Shown: positions 18,796 to 30,087 of the stretch, in pieces | How positions within the stretch are numbered: position 1 is the first letter of the stretch | How the letters are laid out: every line of letters begins with the position of its first letter | Source: Pantoea sp. 18069 | Lineage (GTDB): Bacteria > Pseudomonadota > Gammaproteobacteria > Burkholderiales > Burkholderiaceae_C | Direction: 5' to 3' | DNA: 64,000 bases | Assembly (NCBI RefSeq): GCF_902706035.1 | Contig: NZ_CACSJA010000013.1 | Span: forward strand, 62,001-126,000 | Translations under genes and position numbers: made by a program | Notes under the pieces: generated by a model | The model's database searches: none | Seen by the model: only the letters and a program-made list of their open reading frames with translations | Told to the model about the DNA's origin: nothing

Positions 18796-20136
18796 TCAAC
18801 GCGTGCTGCCAAGCCGCGAGAGCCAGCGCAGCGCGTTCAATCCAGGCAAAAGGAAGTAGGCGCCGCCGCGCACGGAAGTGAACGCGGGCAGTCCCGTGAT
18901 TCTTTTGCGTATCGGCCGCTGCGGGATCTTGAACTCCAGCGTTCCATCCTGCGCGCCGATGATAGGGTCACGCTCATTGCCGAGTTCGTGGAAGTTCCTG
19001 TCGTTCACCCACACGTTCTGCGCGAATTCGAACTGCCGGATCAGGCTCGCGCAGATCACGAACGCCGCAATGCCGCGCTCCGCGCCGTCATCGGGCATGC
19101 CTTCCGGAAGATGCGGCCCATAGGTCGCGCCACGGCGGATCATGCGCCGACGGTTCATGTTGACCGCCGTGTCGCGCGGGTTCATGCGGCGGATATGCGC
19201 GCCCAGCGGCACGGCGTAGCCATGCGGGTCTTGCTGGCGGTAGTTGAAATCGTTGTTGCGCCGCGCGTCGGCGCCCAGCGCCGGGTCGTCCTTGTCGGGA
19301 GCCAGCACCAGCGGTGCCCCGCTGCGCCAGCGGCCCATCAGTTTCGCCGCGAGCCATTCGCGCTCCTCGGGCGTGCTGCCGTTCTCGCGCAGAAACTCAC
19401 GAAAGCGCCCGACATGCTCCTGCAGCCGGCGATAGGCCATGAAGCTGCCGTTGCGCCACAGGATTTCAGGCTGCGGCAAGGGTGCATCCACACCGCTTTC
19501 ATCGGGGTAGCCGAGGATGAACTCGCCCGCCTTGAGCGGGACGCCCGAGCCGGGCGTGGGCTCCTCCCCCGCACCCTCGATCACCGGCTGCGAGAGCCGG
19601 TCGCGGTAGCCGAAATGGTCGTGCGCGTAATCGAAGGGCGGCAGCGCGTCGACATCGAGCGCCGACAGCACTTCGACGCCGGGGCACACGGCAAGCAGTT
19701 TGCCGTGCGCAAGAACACAGCGCGCGCGCTCGGCCGCGTCGCGCGCGAACAGGATCGCAATCGCATGCAGATCGGGGCTGGGCGTGTGGTCCGTCCACTG
19801 CGACGGCGCATTGGCGCCGGTGTCGCCCAGCACCTCGGCGCGCGCCGCCATGCCCTCGCGGAACTCCTGCGGCAGCGCGTCGAGCGCGGCCTGCTCCACG
19901 CCCAGCGCACGCAGGCCGCGGCAGGTGAACGCCAGCGTGACCCAGCGCTGGTCGCGCTCCACGCAGGCACGCATGGCCTGCGCGGACCGGACCTGTTTGC
20001 GCATGGCGCCAAGCCAGGCCCGCCCGCCCACGGGGTCCTTGAACGTGAGGAATTCGTAGCGTCCGCTGAGCGCGGGCGCGCGCGTCAGCAGAATGTGCTG
20101 GATGTCGTCCAGCGCCAGCGAAGGCCAGGCGCTCAT
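18796..20136 (-). CDS. DyP-type (dye-decolorizing) heme peroxidase
   Basis: A 446-residue protein with the hallmarks of DyP peroxidases: the proximal heme ligand His314 in HIRRMNPRD, the RRGATYG motif with distal Arg335, and the GXXDG region at 176-180. That region reads G-Y-R-D179-R180: the catalytic Asp is kept but the final Gly is Arg. No Tat or Sec signal is present, so it is probably cytoplasmic. The ATG at 20136 overlaps the stop of the upstream gene (ATGA). No encapsulin gene is next to it. The substrate is unknown; the long C-terminal part (HELGNERDPIIGAQDG) fits the larger DyP subclass. Confidence 0.88.
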   Translation of the reverse strand: MSAWPSLALDDIQHILLTRAPALSGRYEFLTFKDPVGGRAWLGAMRKQVRSAQAMRACVERDQRWVTLAFTCRGLRALGVEQAALDALPQEFREGMAARAEVLGDTGANAPSQWTDHTPSPDLHAIAILFARDAAERARCVLAHGKLLAVCPGVEVLSALDVDALPPFDYAHDHFGYRDRLSQPVIEGAGEEPTPGSGVPLKAGEFILGYPDESGVDAPLPQPEILWRNGSFMAYRRLQEHVGRFREFLRENGSTPEEREWLAAKLMGRWRSGAPLVLAPDKDDPALGADARRNNDFNYRQQDPHGYAVPLGAHIRRMNPRDTAVNMNRRRMIRRGATYGPHLPEGMPDDGAERGIAAFVICASLIRQFEFAQNVWVNDRNFHELGNERDPIIGAQDGTLEFKIPQRPIRKRITGLPAFTSVRGGAYFLLPGLNALRWLSRLGSTR

Positions 20137-20705
20137 TGCATCTGATCCAGCATCTCCGAGAGAGATGCCTTCACCCTCAGCGCTTTCTTGATTTCCTGCG
20201 CACTGACATGCGGGTACTCGCCGTACTCCAGGAAACTGGGGCAATGGTGGTCGCGCACGAACTGGATGAAGGCCCGCGCATTCGTCCTCCAGTCCTGCGG
20301 AAACCCCTCCAGGTTCTCGAACACCGTGGAGATCCCGGTCGCGCTGAAGATCGAAATGGCATCCTCGGTGTACTTGTCGAAGTCCGTGTCGAAGATTCCC
20401 TGGTACATGAAATAGGTGTCGCCCTGGATGGGAAACAACACCCAGCGCAGGTAATGCAGCTTCAATACGGCCAGCGCATCGGGCTGGCTGGCAACGGTCT
20501 TTTCGAGCTGGCGCGCGTACGCATGGAAGGCTTCCTCATGCCCGTCGAGAATCTTCGCGACGATGGAGAAACCGTAGCATGCAGGCGTCTTGGGAAAGAC
20601 CGGCCCGTACCGGCCCTGCTCGACCGGGCCGGGCAGCAATCCCCCTTTCGGGATCGCCATCGCGGCCGGCTGGGTCCAGTCCTTAGAATCCGAGGCTTTT
20701 GACAT
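20133..20705 (-). CDS. Uncharacterised protein, first gene of the DyP cassette
   Basis: A 190-residue protein that I cannot name. The segment LKLHYLRWVLFP, then YFMYQGIFDTDFDKYTEDAISIF resembles the ferredoxin-like dimeric alpha/beta fold often linked to DyP-like proteins (a conserved pattern of H-x2-RW followed by a FD-x3-YxxD strand-helix). A role as partner or degenerate relative of the peroxidase is inference. The ATG at 20705 has a strong purine-rich site (GAGGGGG) upstream and begins MSKASDSKDW. The reading frame continues upstream without support. Its stop overlaps the peroxidase start by 4 nt. Confidence 0.75.
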   Translation of the reverse strand: MSKASDSKDWTQPAAMAIPKGGLLPGPVEQGRYGPVFPKTPACYGFSIVAKILDGHEEAFHAYARQLEKTVASQPDALAVLKLHYLRWVLFPIQGDTYFMYQGIFDTDFDKYTEDAISIFSATGISTVFENLEGFPQDWRTNARAFIQFVRDHHCPSFLEYGEYPHVSAQEIKKALRVKASLSEMLDQMQ

Positions 20706-20780
20706 AAGTCCCCCTCGATGGCCGACGCTTGGGTCGGAAACTTTCCACACCACGGCAGCGCGGCCGTGGGCCTTGCAGGT

Positions 20781-20790
20781 TCACGCGTGA
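20781..20790. promoter_or_regulatory. Palindrome upstream of the DyP cassette
   Basis: The perfect 10-bp palindrome TCACGCGTGA lies 75 nt upstream of the first cassette gene in the 157-bp gap to dusC. It could be an operator, but no regulator gene is adjacent, and one such palindrome may be chance in GC-rich DNA. Confidence 0.25.
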
Positions 20791-20862
20791 TGCGTTATGG
20801 CCTGTGGCTGATCGTAGGCGCACAGGTGCTTCGCGACGGTGCGAAAAGCGGTCGACAGGGTG

Positions 20863-21840
20863 TCAGCAACGAACCGAACGGCCTGGCAGGTCAGCGACCC
20901 ACTGCGTGATCGCATTCTGGTCGGTCTGCACGCGCACTTCCTGGAACGCCACCTCGGCCTCGGGGTAGCGCCGGCGCAGCAGGTTGAGCCATTGCTTGAG
21001 GCGTCCCGCGCGCTGGCGCGGCTCGAGGTCTTCGCAGACCATTTCCCAGAAACGCGCGATCTGCGGCAGCAGCGACGGCCAGCTGACTTCAACGCTCGGC
21101 CCCCCTGCCTGAGGCCCCTCGACCGCGGCACGAATGGCCAGCGCCAGGCCCGGGTCGGCGACTATGCCCCGGCCCAGCATCAGGTCGTCGCAGCCCGACT
21201 GCGCACGGCAGCGCAGCGCCTCTTCCACGGTCCAGATTTCGCCATTGGCAATTACCGGCACGCAGACGGCCTCGCGTATGCGCGGAATCAGCTCCCAATA
21301 GGCCGGCGGCCGGTAGCCATCGAGCTTGGTACGCGCATGGACCACGATCTCGCAGGCCCCACCCTGGGCCATGGCCTGCGCGCATTCGCGCATCAGGCCG
21401 GTGTCGTTGAAGCCCAGGCGCATCTTGGCCGATACCGGCAGGTGGGCCGGCACGGCCCGGCGCACGGCCTCGACCACGCGTGCGATATGTTCCGGGTCCT
21501 GCAGCAGGGCCGCACCGCCGCCATGGCGGTTGACGACCTTGGCCGGACAGCCGAAATTGAGGTCTATGCCTTCGGGCCCCAGCCGCGCGAGGTTGGCCGC
21601 GTTCTCGGCCAGGCTTTGCGGGTCCGAGCCCAGCAGCTGGGCGCGCACCGGCACGCCGGCGAGCGTGCGGCTGCCATTGCGCAATTCGGGCATGGTGCGC
21701 AAAAACACCTTGTCGGGCAGCACGGTGCCCGTGACGCGGATGAACTCGCTCACGCAGCGGTCGGCGCCGCCGACGCGGGTCAGCACGTCGCGCAGCACGA
21801 AATCCAGCAGCCCCTCCATGGGCGCGAGCAACAGCTTCAT
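20863..21840 (-). CDS. dusC: tRNA-dihydrouridine synthase C
   Basis: A flavin-dependent tRNA-dihydrouridine synthase (325 aa). The TIM barrel starts with LLLAPMEGLLDFVLRD, has the catalytic Cys98 in the NFGCPAKVVNRHGGGA motif and the KMRLGF phosphate region. The PMEG start and the C-terminal helical domain match the DusC branch, which modifies U16 of tRNA. The ATG at 21840 is chosen because homology starts there; an upstream in-frame start at 21963 is not supported. It is transcribed divergently from the hypothetical gene at 22024. Confidence 0.95.
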   Translation of the reverse strand: MKLLLAPMEGLLDFVLRDVLTRVGGADRCVSEFIRVTGTVLPDKVFLRTMPELRNGSRTLAGVPVRAQLLGSDPQSLAENAANLARLGPEGIDLNFGCPAKVVNRHGGGAALLQDPEHIARVVEAVRRAVPAHLPVSAKMRLGFNDTGLMRECAQAMAQGGACEIVVHARTKLDGYRPPAYWELIPRIREAVCVPVIANGEIWTVEEALRCRAQSGCDDLMLGRGIVADPGLALAIRAAVEGPQAGGPSVEVSWPSLLPQIARFWEMVCEDLEPRQRAGRLKQWLNLLRRRYPEAEVAFQEVRVQTDQNAITQWVADLPGRSVRC

Positions 21841-22023
21841 CGCTCCACCCTGCACCCGGGGCGCCGGCGCAGTCCCCTCACCCGATTCGTCATAGAAATT
21901 CCCGCATTCACTCTGATTTGACCCGCATTGTCGCGCCAGGGCGCATGCCCCGCCGCCATGCACGTCACAACCCCGTCATCTGCATGGCGTGCAATCAGCG
22001 TTTCCCGGATCGATGGCCTGCCC

Positions 22024-22539
22024 ATGCTGCTGTACAAGACGACCAAAGCCCATCAGGAACTGGCACCTGGTTCGCGCAGCCTGAACCTGCGCGAACGCTC
22101 GCTGCTGCTGCTCGCCGAAGGCACGCCGTATACCCAGCTCGCGCAGATGTACCACGGACAGGGCGAAGCCCTGGTGGCGCAATTGCTGCACTCCGGCTAT
22201 CTGGTGTCGCACACGACGGAAACCCCTGCTCCTGCGCCAGCAGCGATGCCAGTCCAGCCGGCGACATTCGGGCCGACAGCGCCTCCCGCGATGACGCTCG
22301 CCGGCACACGCATGTATCTGTTCGACATGGTCGAGCGCCTGTTTGCCAACCGCCAGCAGGCCACGGCCGACCAATTGCGCCAGGCCTTGCGCGAAGCGCG
22401 CGACGTGCAGGCGCTGCGCAGCGTCTGCGACGCGCTGCTCAACGCCGTCGCCGCGCATGCAGGCGCGCAGCGCGCAATGCAGCTGAGCCAGCAGTTGGTG
22501 CATCTGGTGCCGGACTGGAGCCTTGAGCCCAATGAATGA
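22024..22539 (+). CDS. Hypothetical protein, possible winged-helix N-terminus
   Basis: A 171-residue protein with no recognised name. Residues about 16-60 (RSLNLRERSLLLLAEGTPYTQLAQMYHGQGEA) look like a helix-turn-helix or MarR-like helical segment. A Pro/Ala-rich linker follows, then a helical C-terminal domain (about residues 95-165). No membrane helix is visible. Starts at 22024 and 21958 are both possible and neither has a clear ribosome-binding site. A strong hairpin terminator directly follows the stop. Confidence 0.7.
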   Translation: MLLYKTTKAHQELAPGSRSLNLRERSLLLLAEGTPYTQLAQMYHGQGEALVAQLLHSGYLVSHTTETPAPAPAAMPVQPATFGPTAPPAMTLAGTRMYLFDMVERLFANRQQATADQLRQALREARDVQALRSVCDALLNAVAAHAGAQRAMQLSQQLVHLVPDWSLEPNE

Positions 22540-22576
22540 AAAAAGCCGGGCCTCCCATCGGAGGCACCGGCTTTTC
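22540..22576. terminator. Terminator shared by convergent genes
   Basis: An inverted repeat with outer arms AAAGCCGG/CCGGCTTT and inner arms CCTCC/GGAGG lies between the stop of the plus-strand hypothetical gene and the stop of the minus-strand methyltransferase gene. T-runs flank both sides, so it can serve either direction. Confidence 0.85.
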
Positions 22577-22605
22577 AGTTTGTCAGGCCCAGGCCTGCAC
22601 GTGCA

Positions 22606-23796
22606 TCAGCGCAGCGCAAGACGCCACAGCGTGGTGACTTCGGCCGCGCGCGCCGCATGCAGCGCGTCGGTGGTGTCGGCGACCTTGCCATGGCTGGCCT
22701 TGGCGTCGAGGCGGCCGACGACCTTGAGGCCTGCCGCGTCGATCCAGCCCATCAGCTCTTCGCGGCTGCGCAGCGCCAGGTGCTCGGCCAGGTCCGACAG
22801 GATCAGCCAGGCTTCGCCGTCCGGCGTCAGATGCCCGGCGACACCGCCGAGGAATCCGCGCAGCATGCGGCTGCCCTCATCGTAGATCGCATGCTCTAGC
22901 GCCGAGCTCGGCTTGGCCGGCACCCAGGGCGGGTTGCAGACCACCAGCGGCGCGCGGCCTGCGGGGAACAGGTCGGTCTGCAGCAGTTCGACCTTGTTCA
23001 GGCAGCCCAGCGTCTGCAGGTTTTCGCGTGCGCAGGCTATGGCGCGCGGCGACATGTCGGTAGCAACGATGCGCTTGACACCGCGGCGCGACAGCACGGC
23101 CGTGAGCACGCCCGTGCCGACACCGATGTCATAGGCCAGCGTCTGCGCGCCCGCCGGCAGCGGCGCCTCGGCCACCAGGCCCACATACTCTGCGCGCACC
23201 GGCGAAAACACCGCGTAGTGCGGATGGATGCGGTTGTTCGGCGCAATGCCCAGCGCTTCGATTTCGACGCCCTTCTTGCGCCACTCGTGCGCACCGACCA
23301 GGCCCAGCAGCTCGCGCAGCGGCGTGACGATGGTCTGGTCCAGCTTCTCGGGCTTGCCCCAGCCTTCGATGATGGGCTGGCGCAGATCGGGCGCGCGGCG
23401 CAGGCTGATCACGTAGTCGGGTTGCAGCTCGATCAGAATGCTCGACAGCACGCGTGCACGCTGGGCCTGGGCCTGGCGGTGCAGGTGGAACGCATGCGGG
23501 AAAGTCTCTTCGGGCAGGATTTCCTGTTTTTGCGCGGCCTGGCGCAACTGGCGCCTGGCCTTGGCCGAGGACTTGCGCGGATCGCGCTCCTGGCGGCGCA
23601 TCAGCGCCTGCAGCAGCAGGCGGGCGTTCTGGAAATCGCCGCGCCACAGCAGCGAAGTTCCTTCGCATGCCAGACGATGGGCCGCATCGGCAGACAGGGT
23701 GTCGTCGGCGATCACCACCTTGCGGGGTGCCGCGAGACCACTTTCGGAGCGCCAGACAGCGCTGCGCTCCTTGTTTTTTTCATGCCAATGCAGCAT
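22606..23796 (-). CDS. Class I SAM-dependent methyltransferase (NPPW type)
   Basis: A 396-residue protein with a C-terminal Rossmann methyltransferase domain. SAM motif I is DIGVGTG (223-229), the acidic residue after strand 2 is in ATDMSP, and motif IV is NPPW (288-291), the signature of enzymes that methylate exocyclic or amide nitrogens (PrmC/HemK and RsmC/RlmG relatives). The N-terminal 200 residues are basic and helical and may bind RNA or protein. The substrate is not determinable from sequence. It is followed by convergent terminator structure and preceded by a GNAT gene whose stop lies 8 nt upstream of this start. Confidence 0.85.
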   Translation of the reverse strand: MLHWHEKNKERSAVWRSESGLAAPRKVVIADDTLSADAAHRLACEGTSLLWRGDFQNARLLLQALMRRQERDPRKSSAKARRQLRQAAQKQEILPEETFPHAFHLHRQAQAQRARVLSSILIELQPDYVISLRRAPDLRQPIIEGWGKPEKLDQTIVTPLRELLGLVGAHEWRKKGVEIEALGIAPNNRIHPHYAVFSPVRAEYVGLVAEAPLPAGAQTLAYDIGVGTGVLTAVLSRRGVKRIVATDMSPRAIACARENLQTLGCLNKVELLQTDLFPAGRAPLVVCNPPWVPAKPSSALEHAIYDEGSRMLRGFLGGVAGHLTPDGEAWLILSDLAEHLALRSREELMGWIDAAGLKVVGRLDAKASHGKVADTTDALHAARAAEVTTLWRLALR

Positions 23797-23804
23797 CGGG
23801 GCTT

Positions 23805-24326
23805 TCAGTTCAATGGGCGCTTGAGACGCACTTCTTCAATCTTGATACCGCCAATGACGGCAGTCTTGGCGGTCGACATTTCGCGCTTGAAACCGGCCAT
23901 TTCATGGAAGCGCAGGGCGCGTTCATTGCGCAGCGGCACCCAGGCGGTGACATTGGTGCAGCCTTCTTCGGCCAGGCCGTCGCGGGCTGCATCCCAGAGG
24001 GTCACACCCACGCCCTGGCCCCAATGCGAGGGAGCCGCGTAAATGGCCCAGATCTCGCCGGTGGTAGGACGGGACTTCTCATCGCGCGAGCGATCGAAGC
24101 CGACAAAGCCCACGATCTTGTCGCCATCGATGGCGACCTGGACCTGGGGCTCACAATATTCAATGGCTTCACGCCAGTACGCCTGGCGCTTTTCAACCGA
24201 CGACATGGATTTCAACTGATCGTCAGGAACCAGCCCTCGGTATGCCTCCGTAGCGGAGGCGGTATGGATCTGTGCAATGGCCTTGGCATCGCGAAGCGTG
24301 GCGGGACGAACCTGGAAACTGGACAT
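23805..24326 (-). CDS. GNAT-family N-acetyltransferase
   Basis: A 173-residue acetyltransferase with the GNAT layout: an N-terminal strand MSSFQVRPATLRDAKAI, a central strand IWAIYAAPSHWGQGVG that includes the Q/RxxGxG/A acetyl-CoA pyrophosphate loop (HWGQGVGVTL), and a C-terminal NVTAWVPLRNERALRFHEMAGF, the usual NxxAxxFYxxxGF-like motif. The acceptor is unknown. The ATG at 24326 is chosen because homology begins there. The methyltransferase gene follows after 8 nt, so the two are probably co-transcribed. The 275-bp gap upstream to the dehydrogenase stop holds nothing that I recognise. Confidence 0.88.
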   Translation of the reverse strand: MSSFQVRPATLRDAKAIAQIHTASATEAYRGLVPDDQLKSMSSVEKRQAYWREAIEYCEPQVQVAIDGDKIVGFVGFDRSRDEKSRPTTGEIWAIYAAPSHWGQGVGVTLWDAARDGLAEEGCTNVTAWVPLRNERALRFHEMAGFKREMSTAKTAVIGGIKIEEVRLKRPLN

Positions 24327-24601
24327 GGAAATACCGAAACGAAAACAGGTGAAAATGGGAAAAGCGGCAATTGTCACCGCAAACGTTTTTTTGCCGGCTG
24401 GCGCGAATGTGTAGCCATTCACGCGAGTACGGCTGTCTTGATCGCCTTGCCCTGCCAAAGCCGATGTGATAACGCCTGCAAAACAGGCAGACACCGGCGT
24501 CGGCCTGGCCAACCCGGACAGGCTTCAACGTTCGATGGATGGAGACAAAAAATGCCTTGCGCGGGCCTGAACTCCTGCAGATGACGCAGGCTGTTCAGGC
24601 G

Positions 24602-26044
24602 CTATAACCAGCGCCGGAGCAGCCCCATCACCCGGTCAAGCCGAGGCCCGTAGGGAGGATAGAACAACGCTCCCATGGACCAGCGCGACTGCAGCAACAC
24701 CGACTTCTGGTGGCTGAACCGCAAAAAGCCTTGCTCTCCGTGGTACGCCCCCCAGCCGCTGTCGCCAACCCCGCCAAACGGCAGGTTGTCGTGCGCTATG
24801 TGCATCAGGGTGTCGTTGACCGTCACCCCGCCGCTGACAGTTCGCCGGAGTATACCGTCCCGTACATTTTCGTCGCTGCCGAACCAGTATAGAGCCAGGG
24901 GCCGGGGGCCGGCATTGAGCGCCGCGACCACGTCGTCCAGGCGCTCGTAGGTGATCACCGGCAGGATGGGACCGAAGATTTCTTCCTGCATCAGCTGCAT
25001 TTCCGAGGTCGCGCCGAACACCAGCGCGGGCGGCATCTGCCGCTCGGCCGCGTCGCTCCACAGGCTGGCCGCGGCCTCGCCGGGCTGGGCCTGTGCAGGG
25101 CCCATCAATTCGACGCGCGCGCCCAGCGACTGCGCCTGGCGCAGCATCTGGCGCAGCCGCGCCAGGTGGCGCTTGGTCAGGATGGACGCGTAATCGGGGT
25201 TGCCGACGATGGTCGGGTACAGCCTTGCCACGGCCGCGCGATAGGCCTGGGCAAACGCCTGTTCGCGCCCGCGCGGCAGCAGCACATAGTCGGGAGCGAT
25301 GCAGGTCTGGCCCGCATTGAGCAGCTTGCCGTGCGCGATCTTCAGTGCGGCGTCGGCGAGGTCGCAATCCTGCGCAATCAGGCAGGGCGACTTGCCGCCA
25401 AGCTCGAGCGTGGTCGGTGTCAGGTGCACGGCCGCAGCCTGGGCCACGCGCCGGCCCACGGCCGTCGAGCCCGTGAACACCAGGTGATCGAACGGCAGTC
25501 CCGAGAACTGGGTCGCCACGCTCGCGTCGCCCTGCACCACGCAAAATTCATCCGGCGCAAAGAACTGTTCGACCAGCGCCGCGAGCTGGGCCGAGGTATG
25601 GGGCGTGAGTTCGCTGGGCTTGAGCATCACGCGGTTGCCCGCGGCCAGCGCCGTGATCGCGGGGGCGAGCGCAAGCTGCACCGGGTAGTTCCAGGGCGAG
25701 ATCACGCCCACCACGCCCAGCGGCTGGCGCTCGATGCGCGCGCGCGCGGGCAGCAGGTACAGGGGCGTGCGCACGCGCTGCGGCCGCATCCAGCGCGAGA
25801 GCTTGCGCAGGCACTGGTTGAGCAGATTGCGCAGCACGAAGAAATCGGCGACCTCGGTCAGGCGCGGCGAGCGCATGCCGAAATCGGCCTGCACCGCGGC
25901 CGCAAGCACCGCCCCATGTTCGTCGAGCATCTTGCGAATGCGCAGCAGGCGCTCGCGCCGCACCAGCAACGGTACCTCGACCTGGGACCGACTGGCCTGG
26001 TGCTGGGCCTCGAACAGACGATGGAGATCGGCAGGGATCATCAA
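24602..26044 (-). CDS. Coniferyl-aldehyde-type aldehyde dehydrogenase
   Basis: A 480-residue NAD(P)-dependent aldehyde dehydrogenase. The catalytic residues are Asn119 (SPWNYP), Glu214 (LELGGKSP) and Cys248 (NAGQTCIAPDYVL). The shortened N-terminus, the C-terminal hydrophobic tail and the APDYVL context place it in the class 3/coniferyl aldehyde dehydrogenase branch, whose members oxidise aromatic or fatty aldehydes to acids. The last 35 residues (ALFYPPYGPRLDRVMGLLRRWL) could associate with membrane. No aromatic-degradation genes are adjacent, so the substrate is open. Confidence 0.9.
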   Translation of the reverse strand: MMIPADLHRLFEAQHQASRSQVEVPLLVRRERLLRIRKMLDEHGAVLAAAVQADFGMRSPRLTEVADFFVLRNLLNQCLRKLSRWMRPQRVRTPLYLLPARARIERQPLGVVGVISPWNYPVQLALAPAITALAAGNRVMLKPSELTPHTSAQLAALVEQFFAPDEFCVVQGDASVATQFSGLPFDHLVFTGSTAVGRRVAQAAAVHLTPTTLELGGKSPCLIAQDCDLADAALKIAHGKLLNAGQTCIAPDYVLLPRGREQAFAQAYRAAVARLYPTIVGNPDYASILTKRHLARLRQMLRQAQSLGARVELMGPAQAQPGEAAASLWSDAAERQMPPALVFGATSEMQLMQEEIFGPILPVITYERLDDVVAALNAGPRPLALYWFGSDENVRDGILRRTVSGGVTVNDTLMHIAHDNLPFGGVGDSGWGAYHGEQGFLRFSHQKSVLLQSRWSMGALFYPPYGPRLDRVMGLLRRWL

Positions 26045-26089
26045 AATGCGCGCTCACAAAAACAGTAACCAAAGACATCATCGCTGCGC

Positions 26090-26168
26090 CCCGACATGGG
26101 GGCAGCAAGCCGAGGGCCGCCCCCCAGCGAGGGTGCCGTCCCCCTCAGAGGGCGAAGCCGCGTCAGCG
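26090..26168 (-). repeat. Intergenic GC-rich repeat, copy B
   Basis: Read on the minus strand this gap runs TGAGCCGCTGACGCGGCTT, GAGGGGGACGGCA, CCTCGCTGGGGGGCGGCCCT and TTGCTGCCCCCA. It is the same element as copy A at 15049 and lies in the opposite orientation, between the dehydrogenase start and the small membrane protein stop. Confidence 0.75.
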
Positions 26169-26170
26169 GC

Positions 26171-26556
26171 TCAGTGGGTGTTCCTGATCTCTCGCGGCTG
26201 CACGTCAACGACTTCGTCATTGCCGCGCAGGATGCCGCCGCGATGGCGCGGATTGTCCACGGCGCTTTCGGCGGCGGGCGCCGCAGCGGCCGGTCCCGTC
26301 CAGACGGTGCGCGAACGGTAGACCGTGCTCCAGGCCGCGCCCGGGCTCACGCCCATGACCCAGGGAGTGACCGGGCGACCGGTGAGCTTGGCCCAGAGCG
26401 CGCGTGCGCCCCAGACCAGTGCCAGCAGGCTGGCCGCAGCCAGCAGGCTCAGGAAGAAGATGGTCGCGGCGATGAGCAGGAAGATGCGCACCGACCAGCG
26501 AAGCACCAGAGTCACGAATTCATTCAAAGTGAGGCCTTTCTCGCCAACCAGGAGAT

Positions 26557-26560
<4 letters not shown>
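26171..26560 (-). CDS. Small membrane protein coupled to clpB
   Basis: A protein of up to 129 aa with one or two hydrophobic segments (about residues 18-60, [20 protein letters not shown] and following), then a hydrophilic Ala/Arg-rich tail. I do not recognise the family. The GTG at 26560 overlaps the clpB stop (GTGA), which would couple it to clpB. A TTG 33 nt further in has a better-placed AGAAAGG ribosome-binding site and could be the real start. Both begin before the first hydrophobic segment. Confidence 0.65.
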
Positions 26561-29166
<2,606 letters not shown>

Positions 29167-29193
29167 GGGTGAAATACCTCCGAATTGCTCCAC

Positions 29194-29221
29194 AGGTGGG
29201 GATGCTGCCCCCTATTTCAAC
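29194..29221 (-). promoter_or_regulatory. Sigma32-type heat-shock promoter of clpB
   Basis: On the minus strand GTTGAAA (29215-29221) is followed after 13 nt by CCCCACCT (29194-29201). This is close to the sigma32 consensus CTTGAAA-N(13-15)-CCCCATNT. Initiation about 7 nt downstream would give a leader of roughly 20 nt containing the GGAGGT ribosome-binding site. Confidence 0.75.
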
Positions 29222-29292
29222 CTGGAAATGCCGCGTCCAGCTGCCAGACAAGGGCGCGAACACGCCGAGCTGCCACGGTCCGGTGCCGCAGC

Positions 29293-29790
29293 TCAGCCAC
29301 CGCCGGCCGCAAGCGCCCAGCGCGCCAGCGCGGCGTCGTCGGCGCTGCGCGCATCGACCCAGCGCGCGCCCTGGGGCGTCTGCTCCTTCTTCCAGAAAGG
29401 CGCCTGGGTCTTGAGGTAGTCCATGATGAACTCGCAGGCCGCGAACGAGGCGCCGCGGTGGGCGGCGCTCACGGCCACGAGCACGATCTGGTCCAGCGGC
29501 TGGAGCAGGCCCACGCGGTGGATCACGCGCGCGCCAAAGATGCCGAAACGCGCAATGGCCTGGTCGACGATGGCCGCGATCGACTGCTCGGTCATGCCCG
29601 GATAGTGCTCGAGCTCGAGCGAGGCCACGGCGTCGCCATCGTTGCGGTCGCGCACGCAGCCGACAAAACAGCAGACCGCGCCCACGCGCGCATCACAGGC
29701 GCGCAGCGCGGCGAGCTCGGCGCTGGCGTCGAAATCCTGGGGCTGCACCGCGATATGCACCGCGGCCGAGCCAGCTGCCATATCCTTCAT
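29293..29790 (-). CDS. moaE: Molybdopterin synthase catalytic subunit MoaE
   Basis: MoaE (165 aa) is the large subunit of molybdopterin synthase and transfers two sulfurs from MoaD thiocarboxylate to precursor Z. Family motifs are visible: [20 protein letters not shown], the HRVG segment and the catalytic lysine region APFWKKE near the C-terminus. It lies upstream of clpB on the same strand but is separated from it by the heat-shock promoter. Its start overlaps the stop of a 76-aa gene (ATGA). Its partner moaD is about 1.7 kb away, beyond two plus-strand genes. Confidence 0.96.
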   Translation of the reverse strand: MKDMAAGSAAVHIAVQPQDFDASAELAALRACDARVGAVCCFVGCVRDRNDGDAVASLELEHYPGMTEQSIAAIVDQAIARFGIFGARVIHRVGLLQPLDQIVLVAVSAAHRGASFAACEFIMDYLKTQAPFWKKEQTPQGARWVDARSADDAALARWALAAGGG

Positions 29791-30017
29791 GGCGCACGGT
29801 GCAGCCGCGGAGCCGACAATAGCGCCAGTTCCTCTTGCACCACGGTGGCCAGCTGGCGATTCTCCTTGGTGTTCGGCAAGCCGACCACCAGGGCCTGCAG
29901 ACGCTGGAGATCACCCACCGTGGGTGCCACCTTGATCTGTGCCGTTGCCGCACTGGCATTGCCAGCGCGTATCAGGCCAAACACCTTGTTGGCCCATTCA
30001 TTCTTGTTGTGCGCCAT
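29787..30017 (-). CDS. Small hypothetical protein coupled to moaE
   Basis: A 76-residue protein of unknown function. It begins MAHNKNEWANKVFGLIRAG and is mainly helical in pattern, with no signal, membrane segment or cysteine. Its stop overlaps the moaE ATG by 4 nt, which indicates co-translation with a molybdenum-cofactor gene, but nothing else points to a role there. It is divergent from the gene at 30088 across a 70-bp gap. Confidence 0.65.
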   Translation of the reverse strand: MAHNKNEWANKVFGLIRAGNASAATAQIKVAPTVGDLQRLQALVVGLPNTKENRQLATVVQEELALLSAPRLHRAP

Positions 30018-30087
30018 GGCGCCCTCTCATAGTCAAAACGGCAATGCGTTTTTCGTTAGCATTGACCCGCACTGTAACCTTCAGACC

